Positions 29,788-37,803 of a DNA stretch of 64,000 nt are shown piece after piece. Made by a program: the position numbers and the translations under genes. A model generated the notes under the pieces. The model was given only the letters and a program-made list of their open reading frames with translations. It ran no database searches and had not been told where the DNA came from. This DNA comes from Pelagicoccus sp. SDUM812002 (GTDB taxonomy: Bacteria > Verrucomicrobiota > Verrucomicrobiia > Opitutales > Opitutaceae), in the NCBI RefSeq assembly GCF_031127835.1, contig NZ_JARXHX010000014.1:1-64000 (forward strand). The letters run 5' to 3'. Numbering within the stretch: the stretch's first letter is position 1; the number at the start of each line of letters is the position of its first letter.

Positions 29788-30525
29788 ATGAACCCCATCG
29801 CTCAAAAAGTAGTCCTCATTACCGGTGCCAGCAGTGGCATTGGCGAAGCCACCGCCCGTCACCTGGCCGCGGAAGGGGCCAAAGTCGTTGTCGGCGCTCG
29901 CCGAACAGAAAGGCTTGAAAGGCTCGTTGCAGAGATTCGCTCGGCAGGCGGTATCGCCGATTTCCATACGCTCGATGTCACTTCGCTAGAATCGATGCGA
30001 GCGATCGCAGCCTTTGCTTTGGAGCTTTACGGGCGTATTGATGTATGGGTCAACAATGCTGGTGTCATGCCGCTCTCTCCGATGGCTGAACTGAGGGTCG
30101 ACGAGTGGAATCGAATGATCGATGTCAACCTGCGTGGCGTGCTCCATGGGATCGCTGCAGTGTTGCCGCATTTCGCGGATCGTAAGGAGGGACAAATCGT
30201 TAACGTATCTTCGATCGCCGGGCATCACGTGTGGCCGAGCTGTGCGGTTTACAGCGGTACGAAATTCGCCGTACGTGCGATCTCCGAAGGATTGAGGCAG
30301 GAGTCGAAGGACATTCGGGTAACAATCATATCGCCAGGCGCGGTGGAGTCGGAGTTGGCGGACAGCATAACTTCGCCCGCAACGGCAGCGGCCGTCGCCG
30401 AGCACTTCCGTCAAGACATGCTCGCGCCTGACGCCGTCGCTCGCAGCGTGGCCTATGCGATCGAGCAACCCGCCGATGTCGATGTGAACGAAATCACTAT
30501 TCGCCCAGTTCGCTCTTTCAACTAG
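29788..30525 (+). CDS. Short-chain dehydrogenase/reductase (classical SDR)
   Basis: 245 aa, normal length for a classical SDR. The cofactor motif is VLITGASSGIGEATARHLA, followed by VGARRTERL, which suggests NADP(H) preference from the arginines. NNAG is present (VWVNNAGVMPLSP). The catalytic set is S in NVSSIAGHHV, then Y and K in YSGTKFAVRAI. The C-terminus is short (EITIRPVRSF). Enzymes of this shape reduce or oxidise a carbonyl/alcohol in the cytoplasm; the substrate is unknown. It is divergent from the AraC regulator, and the second SDR gene follows 133 bp later in the same direction, so both may form its regulon. Confidence 0.9.
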   Translation: MNPIAQKVVLITGASSGIGEATARHLAAEGAKVVVGARRTERLERLVAEIRSAGGIADFHTLDVTSLESMRAIAAFALELYGRIDVWVNNAGVMPLSPMAELRVDEWNRMIDVNLRGVLHGIAAVLPHFADRKEGQIVNVSSIAGHHVWPSCAVYSGTKFAVRAISEGLRQESKDIRVTIISPGAVESELADSITSPATAAAVAEHFRQDMLAPDAVARSVAYAIEQPADVDVNEITIRPVRSFN

Positions 30526-30658
30526 CTATGTCCGAGGCCACTCCGTCTTTAGCCTCGATCGAATGGGCACCGGAAAATGCCAATGAATACGTATTATGGT
30601 TACGAAAAGAGGCCTCGAAATAAGCCATTTAAATATAAGCCCAGCTTGCAGAAACTAA

Positions 30659-31420
30659 ATGAAACACGAAAACAAAATAGCGCTCGTAACCGGTTCCTCC
30701 CGAGGCCTTGGCCGAAACATCGCTCTCCAACTCGCACGTTCCGGAGCCGATGTAATCGTAACCTATCGATCCGGTCGTGCCGCTGCTGATGAGGTTGTAA
30801 GCGAGATCGCTGCGTTGGGCCGCAAGGCGATGGCGCTCCAGCTCGATGTAAGTTGCGTCTCTTCGTTTGTCAGCTGCCGCGGTTTTCTCAAGAATGCTCT
30901 GTTCGAAGAATGGGGACGGGAGACTGTCGACTTCCTTGTCAATAACGCCGGCATTGATCTTTCCAAGCCATTCGGCGAGTTTGCTGAAGAGGATTTCGAC
31001 GATCTGATGAACGTACACTTCAAGGGAGTCTTCTTCCTGACGCAGACCTTGCTGCCGCTGATCGCGGACGGTGGTCGAATTGTGAATACATCGACTGGTC
31101 TTGCCCGCTTCTCGATTCCCGGATATTCAGCTTATGCTTCGATGAAAGGTGCTGTCGAAGTATTCACTCGCTATCTTGCAAAGGAATTGGGATCGCGGGA
31201 CATCTCCGCAAACGTAGTTGCTCCGGGAATCATCGAGACGGATTTCACGCGAGCAGCGCTTTCGCATCCCGGCGCTCGCGCGTTTATGTCTCAGAATATC
31301 GCGTTGGGACGCGTCGGCGTTCCCGACGATATAGGAGGTGTGGTGAATTTCCTCTGCTCCGAGGAAGGACGCTGGGTAAACGGACAGCGACTCGAAGCCT
31401 CAGGTGGGATGTTGCTGTGA
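30659..31420 (+). CDS. Short-chain dehydrogenase/reductase, FabG-like
   Basis: 253 aa. Motifs in order: ALVTGSSRGLGRNIALQLA, FLVNNAGIDLSKPFGEF, S in IVNTSTGLARFS, Y/K in YSAYASMKGAVEVF, then VAPGIIETDF and the FabG-type close GRWVNGQRLEASGGMLL. About ten extra residues around SCVSSFVSCRGFLKN lie before the NNAG strand, longer than usual there. It is likely co-regulated with the SDR before it under the AraC protein. The end abuts a relic of an AAA/DUF4143 gene 6 bp downstream, so the insertion or decay event reached right up to its stop codon. Confidence 0.9.
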   Translation: MKHENKIALVTGSSRGLGRNIALQLARSGADVIVTYRSGRAAADEVVSEIAALGRKAMALQLDVSCVSSFVSCRGFLKNALFEEWGRETVDFLVNNAGIDLSKPFGEFAEEDFDDLMNVHFKGVFFLTQTLLPLIADGGRIVNTSTGLARFSIPGYSAYASMKGAVEVFTRYLAKELGSRDISANVVAPGIIETDFTRAALSHPGARAFMSQNIALGRVGVPDDIGGVVNFLCSEEGRWVNGQRLEASGGMLL

Positions 31421-31426
31421 CTCGAT

Positions 31427-31541
31427 TCTTCCGAACCTCTATTTTTATCGAGATAGCAACGGAAGCGAAGTCAATATTCTGGCGACTTCGGGAAGCCAGT
31501 TGGTCGGCATAGAGATCAAGTCGAGGACGTGTTTGCTTGTG
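31427..31541 (+). pseudogene. Deleted C-terminal relic of an AAA/DUF4143 ATPase gene
   Basis: The stretch reads PNLYFYRDSNGSEVNILAT, SGSQLVGIEIKS, then a jump to the last codons of the gene. It closely matches 32737-32833 of the copy downstream, and after a deletion of roughly 140 bp it rejoins at the equivalent of 32975-32993 (GTGTTTGCTTG). It keeps GGA (31461-31463) where the downstream copy has a TGA stop, so it preserves the ancestral codon. Confidence 0.75.
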
Positions 31542-31828
31542 TGAGTGATTTCTCATTGTCGCTTGGGTTGTGTTTTTTAACCGCTAATCTTTGAGAGGCA
31601 ATTAGCGGCGGGGTGATCGCCTTTTCCAGGAGGCCGCTCTGATGCGATGGCGGACTGGCGTGAGCGGGGTCTCGTTTAGGTAGGTCTCGTGCGGGGGATC
31701 AGGGAATCTTTGTAGTTGTGAATAAGCACGGAACGAACCTCTTGTATCCCTCTTTGAAGCCACTCTTTGGTTAGAATCTATGCAAATCAGGACTTTAACT
31801 CCTTATTTGCATATGATTTTTGAAGGCC
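31542..31828. other. Intergenic stretch with a perfect 8-bp inverted repeat
   Basis: CCGCTAAT (31581-31588) and ATTAGCGG (31601-31608) form a perfect stem with a 12-nt loop. A T run precedes it on the plus strand rather than following it, so it does not read as a terminator for upstream genes. Nothing else was recognised before the ATPase pseudogene. Confidence 0.4.
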
Positions 31829-32992
31829 ATGATCGCTCGTCGGATTCAGGAAGAACTGTTCGCCCAGTTGGCGGAGTTTCCAGTGGTGACGGCGTTGGGT
31901 CCGCGGCAGGCGGGTAAGACGACTTTGGTGAGAGGTGTGTTACCTGAGTATGCTTACGTCAGTTTAGAGGATCCGGAAAATCGGGCGATCGCGGAGGAGG
32001 ATCCACGAGCGTTTCTGAAGCGGTTCTCTGGTAAGACTATCTTGGATGAGATTCAACGGGTGCCGCATTTGCTCAGCTACATCCAAGGGATCGTGCATGA
32101 GGAGAATGAAGTGGGGCGGTTTGTGCTGACGGCTTCGCATCAGCTTGAGCTTCGCGAAGCGGTGGGTCAATCGTTGGCGGGGCGGACGGGAATCCTGCAT
32201 TTTTTGCCGTTTTCGATTGGCGAGTTGGAAGCCGCTGGAATTCGTTTCGATTCGTTTGAAGCGTATCTCCTCCAAGGCTTTTGCCGCGTGTCTATGATCA
32301 GAATCAACGCCCGCGCATTGCGTATGCGAGTTACTATCAGACCTATGTCGAGAGGGACGTTAGGCAGCTGGTGAAACTCAAGGATGCTTCTCTTTTTGAG
32401 AAATTCATTAAGTTGCTCGCAGGGCGGGTGGGGCAAGTGATCAATTATAACAGTTTGGGAAACGATGTCGGTGCGGATGCGAAGACGATCAAGCACTGGC
32501 TCTCGATTTTGGAGGCGTCGTTTGTCGTGTTTAAACTGCCGCCATATTTCAACAATTTTGGAAAACAAACGAGTAATCAAATTTCCAAAATATTATTTTA
32601 TGGATACAGGATTGCTATGCTACTTGCTTGGTATCGAGCGCGTCGAGCAGGTGACTCGTGATCCTCTGGTGGGAAGTCTCTTTGAGAACCTTGTGGTATT
32701 GGAAGCCTTGAAAATCCGCTATAATCAAGGGCTGGTGCCGAATCTCTATTTCTATCGAGATAGCAACTGAAACGAAGTCGATATTCTGGCGACTTCAGGA
32801 AGCCAGTTGATCGGCATAGAGATCAAGTCGAGCTCGACCTATCATCGCGCCTTTAAGAAGGGGCTGAATCGTTTTTCAGAGAACGCTTCGCCGCTAAGCG
32901 GAAAATATCTCGTCTACGCAGGCCAAAAGCAGGACTTTAGCGACGGGGTTAAGGCGCTCCCGTTTGATCGAGTTGAGGAGGTGTTTGCTTGA
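31829..32992 (+). pseudogene. Broken AAA ATPase with DUF4143 domain
   Basis: The ancestor would be about 387 aa. The first frame (ATG 31829) has the Walker A GPRQAGKTTLVRGV, Walker B-like KTILDEIQRVPHLL, and sensor TASHQLELREAVGQSLAGR. Near 32278-32284 it shifts to the frame with LPRVYDQNQRPRIAYASYYQ (DUF4143). At 32563-32570 a tandem AAAC AAAC, most simply a 4-bp duplication in a GKRVIK-encoding stretch, shifts it again to FPKYYFMDTGLLCYLLGIE. A TGA at 32768-32770 then interrupts RDSN-NEVDILATSGSQ before the end at 32992. Three lesions make function impossible. Intact family members bind ATP, have a nuclease-like C-terminal domain, and are often mobile or repeated in genomes. Confidence 0.85.
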
Positions 32993-33091
32993 GGGAACTC
33001 CTTCTGCGAACGGATTCGAATATCAAACATTACGGATCAAGCCCTTTTTTCGTCTTTGGAGTTGGCTTTGTGAACGGTGTTTCTGATCGCT

Positions 33092-33820
33092 TTAAGATTC
33101 ACGTTTCAGCCAAAGGTGGCGGATCGTTATCGTCCCTGCGGGACTTCCGTTTTCGACGTAGTCGAATGTTCGGGGGTGTTTTGATATAGCAACTTGTTCA
33201 GCGGAGGTTGTAATCACGGATTTTGTGCAATTCGATGGGCCGAAGGAAGTTGATATTGGTTCTTTCCGTTTTGATTTGAGTGCTTTTGGTAATTTGTCGA
33301 GCAGAGTGTAGCCCTTTCGTGTATAGCCAACCATCATTGCACTTTGCATCGTCCAAGCGTAGTCTCCTCTGATGAATCGAATGAGACCTTTGTCGCAATA
33401 TGCCGAGCCTGTTGGATGTTCTCGGTCCACGGGTTTGCACTCGATGAATAGTCCGTGTTGTGAATTCATGACCCGTGCTGGCCGGTCGACGAAATCCACA
33501 AAAAGGTCCGGCATTTTATCGGGGTTGCTGTAATTGAAATTACGAATTTTCGGTTCGCGATGTACAGAAGTGAATATGTTGCCATCGAATCCGTCTACCA
33601 CTCCTTTGTTGAATATTTCGTCGTAGAGCCGCTGGTATAATTCGAGAGTTATCGTGTCTTCGTCGGCCGTTTGTAAGTCGAAACCAACTCGGACCTGACT
33701 CAGCATTATTTCCCATGCTGCCCGTAGTGCTTGTTCAACGATTAGATGAAGACGAAGTGAAAGTGGTGGGTGGGGAAATGGCGCGGTATTGTCCGCTTCT
33801 TCGAACATATTCAGCGTCAT
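33092..33820 (-). CDS. Putative PD-(D/E)XK endonuclease, third gene of an RM-like operon
   Basis: 242 aa; its start overlaps the methyltransferase stop by 4 bp (33817-33820). The middle carries a good PD-(D/E)XK signature: D105 in KMPDLFVDF, then E127 and K129 in GLFIECKPV, 22 residues apart, with E89 (HREPKI) upstream as a possible extra acid. Helical stretches follow (GLIRFIRGDYAWTMQSAMMVG). The N-terminal about 80 residues are helical without a recognised domain. The pairing with an adenine methyltransferase suggests the cleaving subunit of a restriction system. The family is unknown to me and activity is inferred only from these residues. Base composition is visibly more A+T-rich than the housekeeping genes, fitting acquired DNA. 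Confidence 0.72.
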   Translation of the reverse strand: MTLNMFEEADNTAPFPHPPLSLRLHLIVEQALRAAWEIMLSQVRVGFDLQTADEDTITLELYQRLYDEIFNKGVVDGFDGNIFTSVHREPKIRNFNYSNPDKMPDLFVDFVDRPARVMNSQHGLFIECKPVDREHPTGSAYCDKGLIRFIRGDYAWTMQSAMMVGYTRKGYTLLDKLPKALKSKRKEPISTSFGPSNCTKSVITTSAEQVAISKHPRTFDYVENGSPAGTITIRHLWLKRES

Positions 33821-36800
33821 GTGTCGAATACGTCGAGGTGTTCACGGACGAGCTCAGCTCCGAGTAATCGTGCTCGGCTGGGTGTCCAGTAGCGATATTG
33901 GTTAAGCACTGCTACAAGTAGTCCATTGTCTACTTGTTGAATGATGCGAGTGCTGCCAGTATCGTCTGCGAGTTTGAGCAGAACGTCTCGGAACAGACTA
34001 TCTGGCGAGGGTGCAGTGGTACCCTGCTTGGATATTAGCAGCAATCCGAATGGAGATGAGGTTTTAAGGAATGCTTCAGCTGGTTTCCAAAGCTCAACTA
34101 GTGGCTCATCTCCTGTAATTTTGAAAAATGGCCTAAGGATGGATTGGAGACGTTTACGGAAGCACTCTCGTTCCAATGGGCGAGGTGGATTACAGGCACG
34201 GTTCCGGGACTCAATATAGGGCATCGCGACTTCTACTGTGTCGCGCACAACTTCCATTGCTTTGCTATCTAGTCCAAATAGTTCTCCAAAAAAGCTATCA
34301 ATCTCGTCAAAAACCGTACGGTCTTGAGCGATGAGTCTTCGGGACAGAGCTTCTACTGTCTGAAGTTGTTTAGCTGATAGACTTTCGAGTGGGTAAAAGG
34401 GACATTCATCTAAGTCTCCCTTTTGTAACTTTCTTCTCTCTGCAGCATATTCACTACTAGTGTTCAGCAAATAGTGCATCCAAATTGTTGAATGTGTGAA
34501 AAGTTGTAGATGTTTTGCGAGAAGTTCTGCTTGAGGATGCCCGGCGGTTGAGTATCCGTAAAAGCTCTCGTTAAAAGCTGAATCTTCAAGGCACAAAACT
34601 GCTCTGCAAGTTTCTGCATCGCTTCTAGGTGCGACCTTAACTAGTACCAATGGAGCTGAATAATTTTCTTTTTTCCGTGGGCGATTAAGGCTCTCTCTAG
34701 AAAAAGGAGGCTCGAATTGTGGATTTATTATGAAATCTCCAGGGGCACTATGTGTGATATTTGGGAGTCCTTTCAAAAATGAAGCATCCAATTGGGCTTG
34801 GGATTCTGCTATTCTGTAACCTTGAGTTGTCAGGAGGTTTAGTCTTTGCCAGTAGGCACGAAGTGTTTCTTTTCCTAGGCCATTTAAGTTTTTAACGACC
34901 TCCACATCTAATGATGTCCCAAGCGCCAAGGCCTTCCAGATCCACGGCAGCTCAAATGTCGATTCGACCTGAATTGGTTGAATCGATTTTGTATCGATCC
35001 GCATTTCTCCGTTTTTATTCAGAGATTTATCAAATTGCGGCGTAATTAGTCGGAGCGAATGCCCGGCTTTCGGTTTTCTGTTGCGGGCGAATAGCAGTAT
35101 AAATGGTTGAGCCATTTTGGGCCAAACAGGCGTATCGGAAAGGTTTGTCCCATTTATGATGCCCGTGACTTCAACTTGCTTTAGAAACGTTTCCCGTGCA
35201 CGGCGCGGAATAGCTTCCTGTTTTAGTAAAATACGGGCGGGTAAAGCCATTGCGATTCGGCCGTCAGGTTTACACCATTCCGTTGCTTTCCATAGAAATG
35301 GCAGGTCGGGTCCCAGATCTGGGTTTTCGTATGCCGCAGCAATTGTGTTATCTGCTGTTCTCCGCGATATGATCTCTTTGCTTAGCTGATTAAGTTCATC
35401 GGCTAGTGGGCGTTCTTTTCCTTTGAGACTGGTCCACGGTGGATTGCTGAGAATCAGGTTGAATTGATTATCGAAGCGATTGCCAACATGTGCACCAAGA
35501 CTGCCCGCAACCGCTCCTTCTTCTGGATCTACCTCTTCGCGTCGAAAGTTGAATAGAACATTGTCACGCAGTTTACGAAACTTGAGTTTTTCTGGCGGAA
35601 CAGGAGCTGGGTCGAGTTCGATTGCGGTCAGGTAGAGGCTGAGCGCTGCGAGCTTGATTGCTGATTCGCTGATATCGAAACCGACAATTTGTTTGTTCAG
35701 AATCTCGCGAATTTTTTTGGTATTGGGGCGCTGTTTGGTGGCTTTCCATTTTTCTTGGTAGAGACGCCGAAAAGCGAGAACGAGAAACACTGAAGCACCG
35801 CATGCTGGATCGAGGACTCGGGCCGAAGCGGCGTTTGGAAGATTTGTGAAAGCCTCATCGACCATTGTGTCTGCGATGTTGCGTGGAGTGTAGTGAACAC
35901 TTGTTTCCTTCGCAGTCTTGTGTTCCCACTTCCACGCGAATCGTTCATAGACTTGGCTTAATAAACCGACGGGAACGTGCGCAAAATCATAGGTACCCCA
36001 AGTCCGTTCCTCAGGGCGAAAGTTCAAAAGAGTTTGCCACCCTGAATCTCCGATTGGTTCTTCGCCTCTTAAGATGGCGGTTAGGTGCAGGAAGACGCGG
36101 CCGCCTGTCCTTTTCCCGATTCCTTCGAAATAGGAGGTACTACCGTCGTCGGTAAGCGGAAGAAGGTCGCCATTGAAAGTGTTGTCCAGCCAGGTCGAGG
36201 TACTCGCAGTGTTTTCCGCATTTGCAAAGCAGTCCCCGATGCTGCGGGCTTTGGGAGCGATCTTTGGGCAGTCCTCCTCCCGTACAATATTGCGATCGTA
36301 TAGAAAACGGAAGAACAGTGCTCGTCCCATAAGCGACAGCACATCTGTACGCTTGAGACGTAATGCTGCTAGTCTGTCGGCCACGTTCCATACCAGTTTG
36401 TACATTGCCGAGAAGACGTAGTCGGCGTCTTTGGGTTCGCCTTTTCCATCGTACTGTCCATTCGCCAAGCGCGAAAAGAAGGTGAGGGCCTCAGATGTTC
36501 CAGAAGTGTAGGGTTGCCACTCGGGAGTCCGTTCATCCAAAGAAACTGGTACTACCGCTAGTTCGCCAGGTCGAATTCTTGCGAGATAAGCCCGGTCACC
36601 GCGGCAAGCTAGTTTTCGCCGGAGATCGCTGAGTTGCTGATCTTGTTCGCTAGGAGATTTTGCCAGCCGACTTTCATTGACGATGAATAGCAGGGGGCGT
36701 CCCTGGCTTTCAACAACTCCATCAGGGAGCAGGTCATTTCCTTGAGACCGCTTACCGGTGACCGATTGTTGAAGATCCAAATAGTCTAGGAGTTCAGGTG

Positions 36801-36879
36801 TTGCAGCACCGTCCAGCACCCGCACAGCTGATGTCTCTGCACTTATTCCATAGTTAGAAAGTTCTCGAGAAAAACTCAT
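33817..36879 (-). CDS. N6-adenine DNA methyltransferase, large Type IIG/PglX-like
   Basis: 1020 aa. The SAM-binding motif I is VLDPACGASVFLVLAF (near residue 356). The catalytic motif IV is ILSNPPWTSLKG (near 480), the NPPW form of N6-adenine enzymes. The text around HYTPRNIADTMVDEAF is the usual lead-in of N-6 methylases. The roughly 320-residue N-terminal region starts with LPDGVVESQGRPLLFIVNES, which looks like a PD-(D/E)XK beta-hairpin in which the final acid-x-Lys is replaced. The last about 400 residues would hold target recognition. It is the middle gene of three, with ATGA overlaps at both ends. Most likely a modification enzyme of a defence system; whether it also cuts is unclear. 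Confidence 0.88.
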   Translation of the reverse strand: MSFSRELSNYGISAETSAVRVLDGAATPELLDYLDLQQSVTGKRSQGNDLLPDGVVESQGRPLLFIVNESRLAKSPSEQDQQLSDLRRKLACRGDRAYLARIRPGELAVVPVSLDERTPEWQPYTSGTSEALTFFSRLANGQYDGKGEPKDADYVFSAMYKLVWNVADRLAALRLKRTDVLSLMGRALFFRFLYDRNIVREEDCPKIAPKARSIGDCFANAENTASTSTWLDNTFNGDLLPLTDDGSTSYFEGIGKRTGGRVFLHLTAILRGEEPIGDSGWQTLLNFRPEERTWGTYDFAHVPVGLLSQVYERFAWKWEHKTAKETSVHYTPRNIADTMVDEAFTNLPNAASARVLDPACGASVFLVLAFRRLYQEKWKATKQRPNTKKIREILNKQIVGFDISESAIKLAALSLYLTAIELDPAPVPPEKLKFRKLRDNVLFNFRREEVDPEEGAVAGSLGAHVGNRFDNQFNLILSNPPWTSLKGKERPLADELNQLSKEIISRRTADNTIAAAYENPDLGPDLPFLWKATEWCKPDGRIAMALPARILLKQEAIPRRARETFLKQVEVTGIINGTNLSDTPVWPKMAQPFILLFARNRKPKAGHSLRLITPQFDKSLNKNGEMRIDTKSIQPIQVESTFELPWIWKALALGTSLDVEVVKNLNGLGKETLRAYWQRLNLLTTQGYRIAESQAQLDASFLKGLPNITHSAPGDFIINPQFEPPFSRESLNRPRKKENYSAPLVLVKVAPRSDAETCRAVLCLEDSAFNESFYGYSTAGHPQAELLAKHLQLFTHSTIWMHYLLNTSSEYAAERRKLQKGDLDECPFYPLESLSAKQLQTVEALSRRLIAQDRTVFDEIDSFFGELFGLDSKAMEVVRDTVEVAMPYIESRNRACNPPRPLERECFRKRLQSILRPFFKITGDEPLVELWKPAEAFLKTSSPFGLLLISKQGTTAPSPDSLFRDVLLKLADDTGSTRIIQQVDNGLLVAVLNQYRYWTPSRARLLGAELVREHLDVFDT

Positions 36880-37082
36880 GGGTTGTCTCGCTTGATATCT
36901 GGATTATTTGTGGAATTGAGACCGGGGAGATTTGGCTGAACTCGATCTGAAAGGTAACGTCGGGCTTGGTTTTCAAGCCAGTCCTTTAAAGTGGTAGAGT
37001 CTGCGGCAAGGGCTGCGTGTAAGTCTCGTTTTAATTGTGGATCAGTTTCCACTACAATTCTGCCTGAAGGTCCCTTAGCCAT
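36876..37082 (-). CDS. Ribbon-helix-helix DNA-binding protein, likely autoregulator
   Basis: 68 aa. The sequence GRIVVETDPQLKRDLHAALA then STTLKDWLENQARRYL fits a ribbon-helix-helix fold (short beta strand, helix, turn, helix) as in Arc/CopG/HicB-type regulators. The C-terminal 20 residues are flexible and polar. The start at 37082 is adjacent to a palindrome overlapping the predicted promoter, and its stop overlaps the methyltransferase start by 4 bp (36876-36879). This is the position that controller proteins take in restriction-modification operons, so it probably represses its own operon to keep methyltransferase and nuclease in balance. An antitoxin role is the alternative. Confidence 0.78.
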   Translation of the reverse strand: MAKGPSGRIVVETDPQLKRDLHAALAADSTTLKDWLENQARRYLSDRVQPNLPGLNSTNNPDIKRDNP

Positions 37083-37123
37083 AGATGTTATGTTACATAA
37101 GTAACATCAGCGGGAAAGGTCAA
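37083..37123 (-). promoter_or_regulatory. Promoter with overlapping palindromic operator for the RM-like operon
   Basis: On the minus strand a -35 box TTGACC (37118-37123) and a -10 box TTATGT (37095-37100) are spaced exactly 17 bp. The perfect palindrome TGTTAC-N4-GTAACA (37091-37106, extended by one base each side) is centred on the -10 box, and another ATGTTA half-site adjoins it. A dimeric RHH repressor bound there would block RNA polymerase. The leader before the ATG at 37082 would be very short. Confidence 0.6.
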
Positions 37124-37236
37124 TCTTCGCGGCTGTGTAAAGAAATGGAGAGTTTAGCGGATGGGGTAGGACATTTGTGGTCTGTGGGGGGAGCCTGAAT
37201 CGAATGGATAAAAATGTCTTAAGTGGAGGACCGCTT

Positions 37237-37460
37237 TTAAAGCTCAATCAGTTGGATCTTGGCTTTGGCAGCGGCTGCTAGGATCCTTTCTTTTTCGACC
37301 ATGATGGTGGAGCCGGCTTTGAGGACGGCGGTGCGGATGTTGTGTTCGGCCATGATCTCTAGAGTGCGTAGTCCAAAAGCGGGTACGTCGAAGCGGTAGT
37401 CTTGCTCGCACTTGAGGGTTTGACAAAGATGAGCTGGTTTTGCTTGTCGGGAAGCTGGAG
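37237..37460 (-). pseudogene. C-terminal relic of an lpxI-like gene
   Basis: Read on the minus strand it gives NQLIFVK, a one-base frameshift, then CEQDYRFDVPAFGLRTLEIM, AEHNIRTAVLKAGSTIMVEK and ERILAAAAKAKIQLIEL with a TAA at 37237-37239. The intact lpxI end (38425-38640) reads KREQDYRFDVPVFGLRTLEI and so on. The copies clearly differ at DNA level, so this is not an assembly echo. It flanks, with intact lpxI, the nucleotidyltransferase pair at 37543-38314. A short hairpin (GCGTG/CACGC, 37478-37492) lies just beyond it. Confidence 0.75.
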
Positions 37461-37542
37461 CGTCCTTCTAGCTAATCGCGTGGCGAGCACGCTCCCACAA
37501 GTGGCTTAAAGCCGAAGATCTCGCGGTTTGCTTTGGCCAGTG

Positions 37543-37803
37543 TCAGCTAGGGTTTTTGTGGCTGTTGTATTTTGCGGAGTCTTCAGCCACGGCTCGCTTG
37601 CGAATGCGTTCTTTAGTGTTGGGATCGATGTAGGGTAAACCTTTGGCTTTTCGTGCGGCGATGAGCGTTGCTCCGAGTTGATTAAGGTCATCTATTGCGT
37701 CGAGCTTTTCGGAAAGAGGGAGTTTGCGCCAGCGTCTCAATTCCTCACGCCGCGCTCCTTCCCATGTCGAGGAGGACCAGTCGGGTGATGTATCCTCATT
37801 CAT
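37543..37803 (-). CDS. Small partner protein of a nucleotidyltransferase (possible toxin-antitoxin member)
   Basis: 86 aa. It starts MNEDTSPDWSSSTWEGARRE and continues with a charged helix (ELRRWRKLPLSEKLDAIDDL), then a basic tail (KERIRKRAVAEDSAKY). The first codons overlap the end of the nucleotidyltransferase gene by 8 bp (37796-37803), indicating one operon and coupled translation. The WEGARRxxLRRxxxLxxxEKLxAxxxL pattern is known to me as a frequent small neighbour of such nucleotidyltransferases, but I have no assured function. It could be an antitoxin or accessory subunit. Confidence 0.62.
   Translation of the reverse strand: MNEDTSPDWSSSTWEGARREELRRWRKLPLSEKLDAIDDLNQLGATLIAARKAKGLPYIDPNTKERIRKRAVAEDSAKYNSHKNPS

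Noticed and set aside
30577-30789. Plus-strand ORF of 70 codons before the second SDR
   Set aside because: It overlaps the start of the SDR gene in another frame and has arginine/proline-rich shadow sequence.
37478-37492. REP element (GCGTG/CACGC hairpin)
   Set aside because: Only a 5-bp stem and no second copy recognised in the window.
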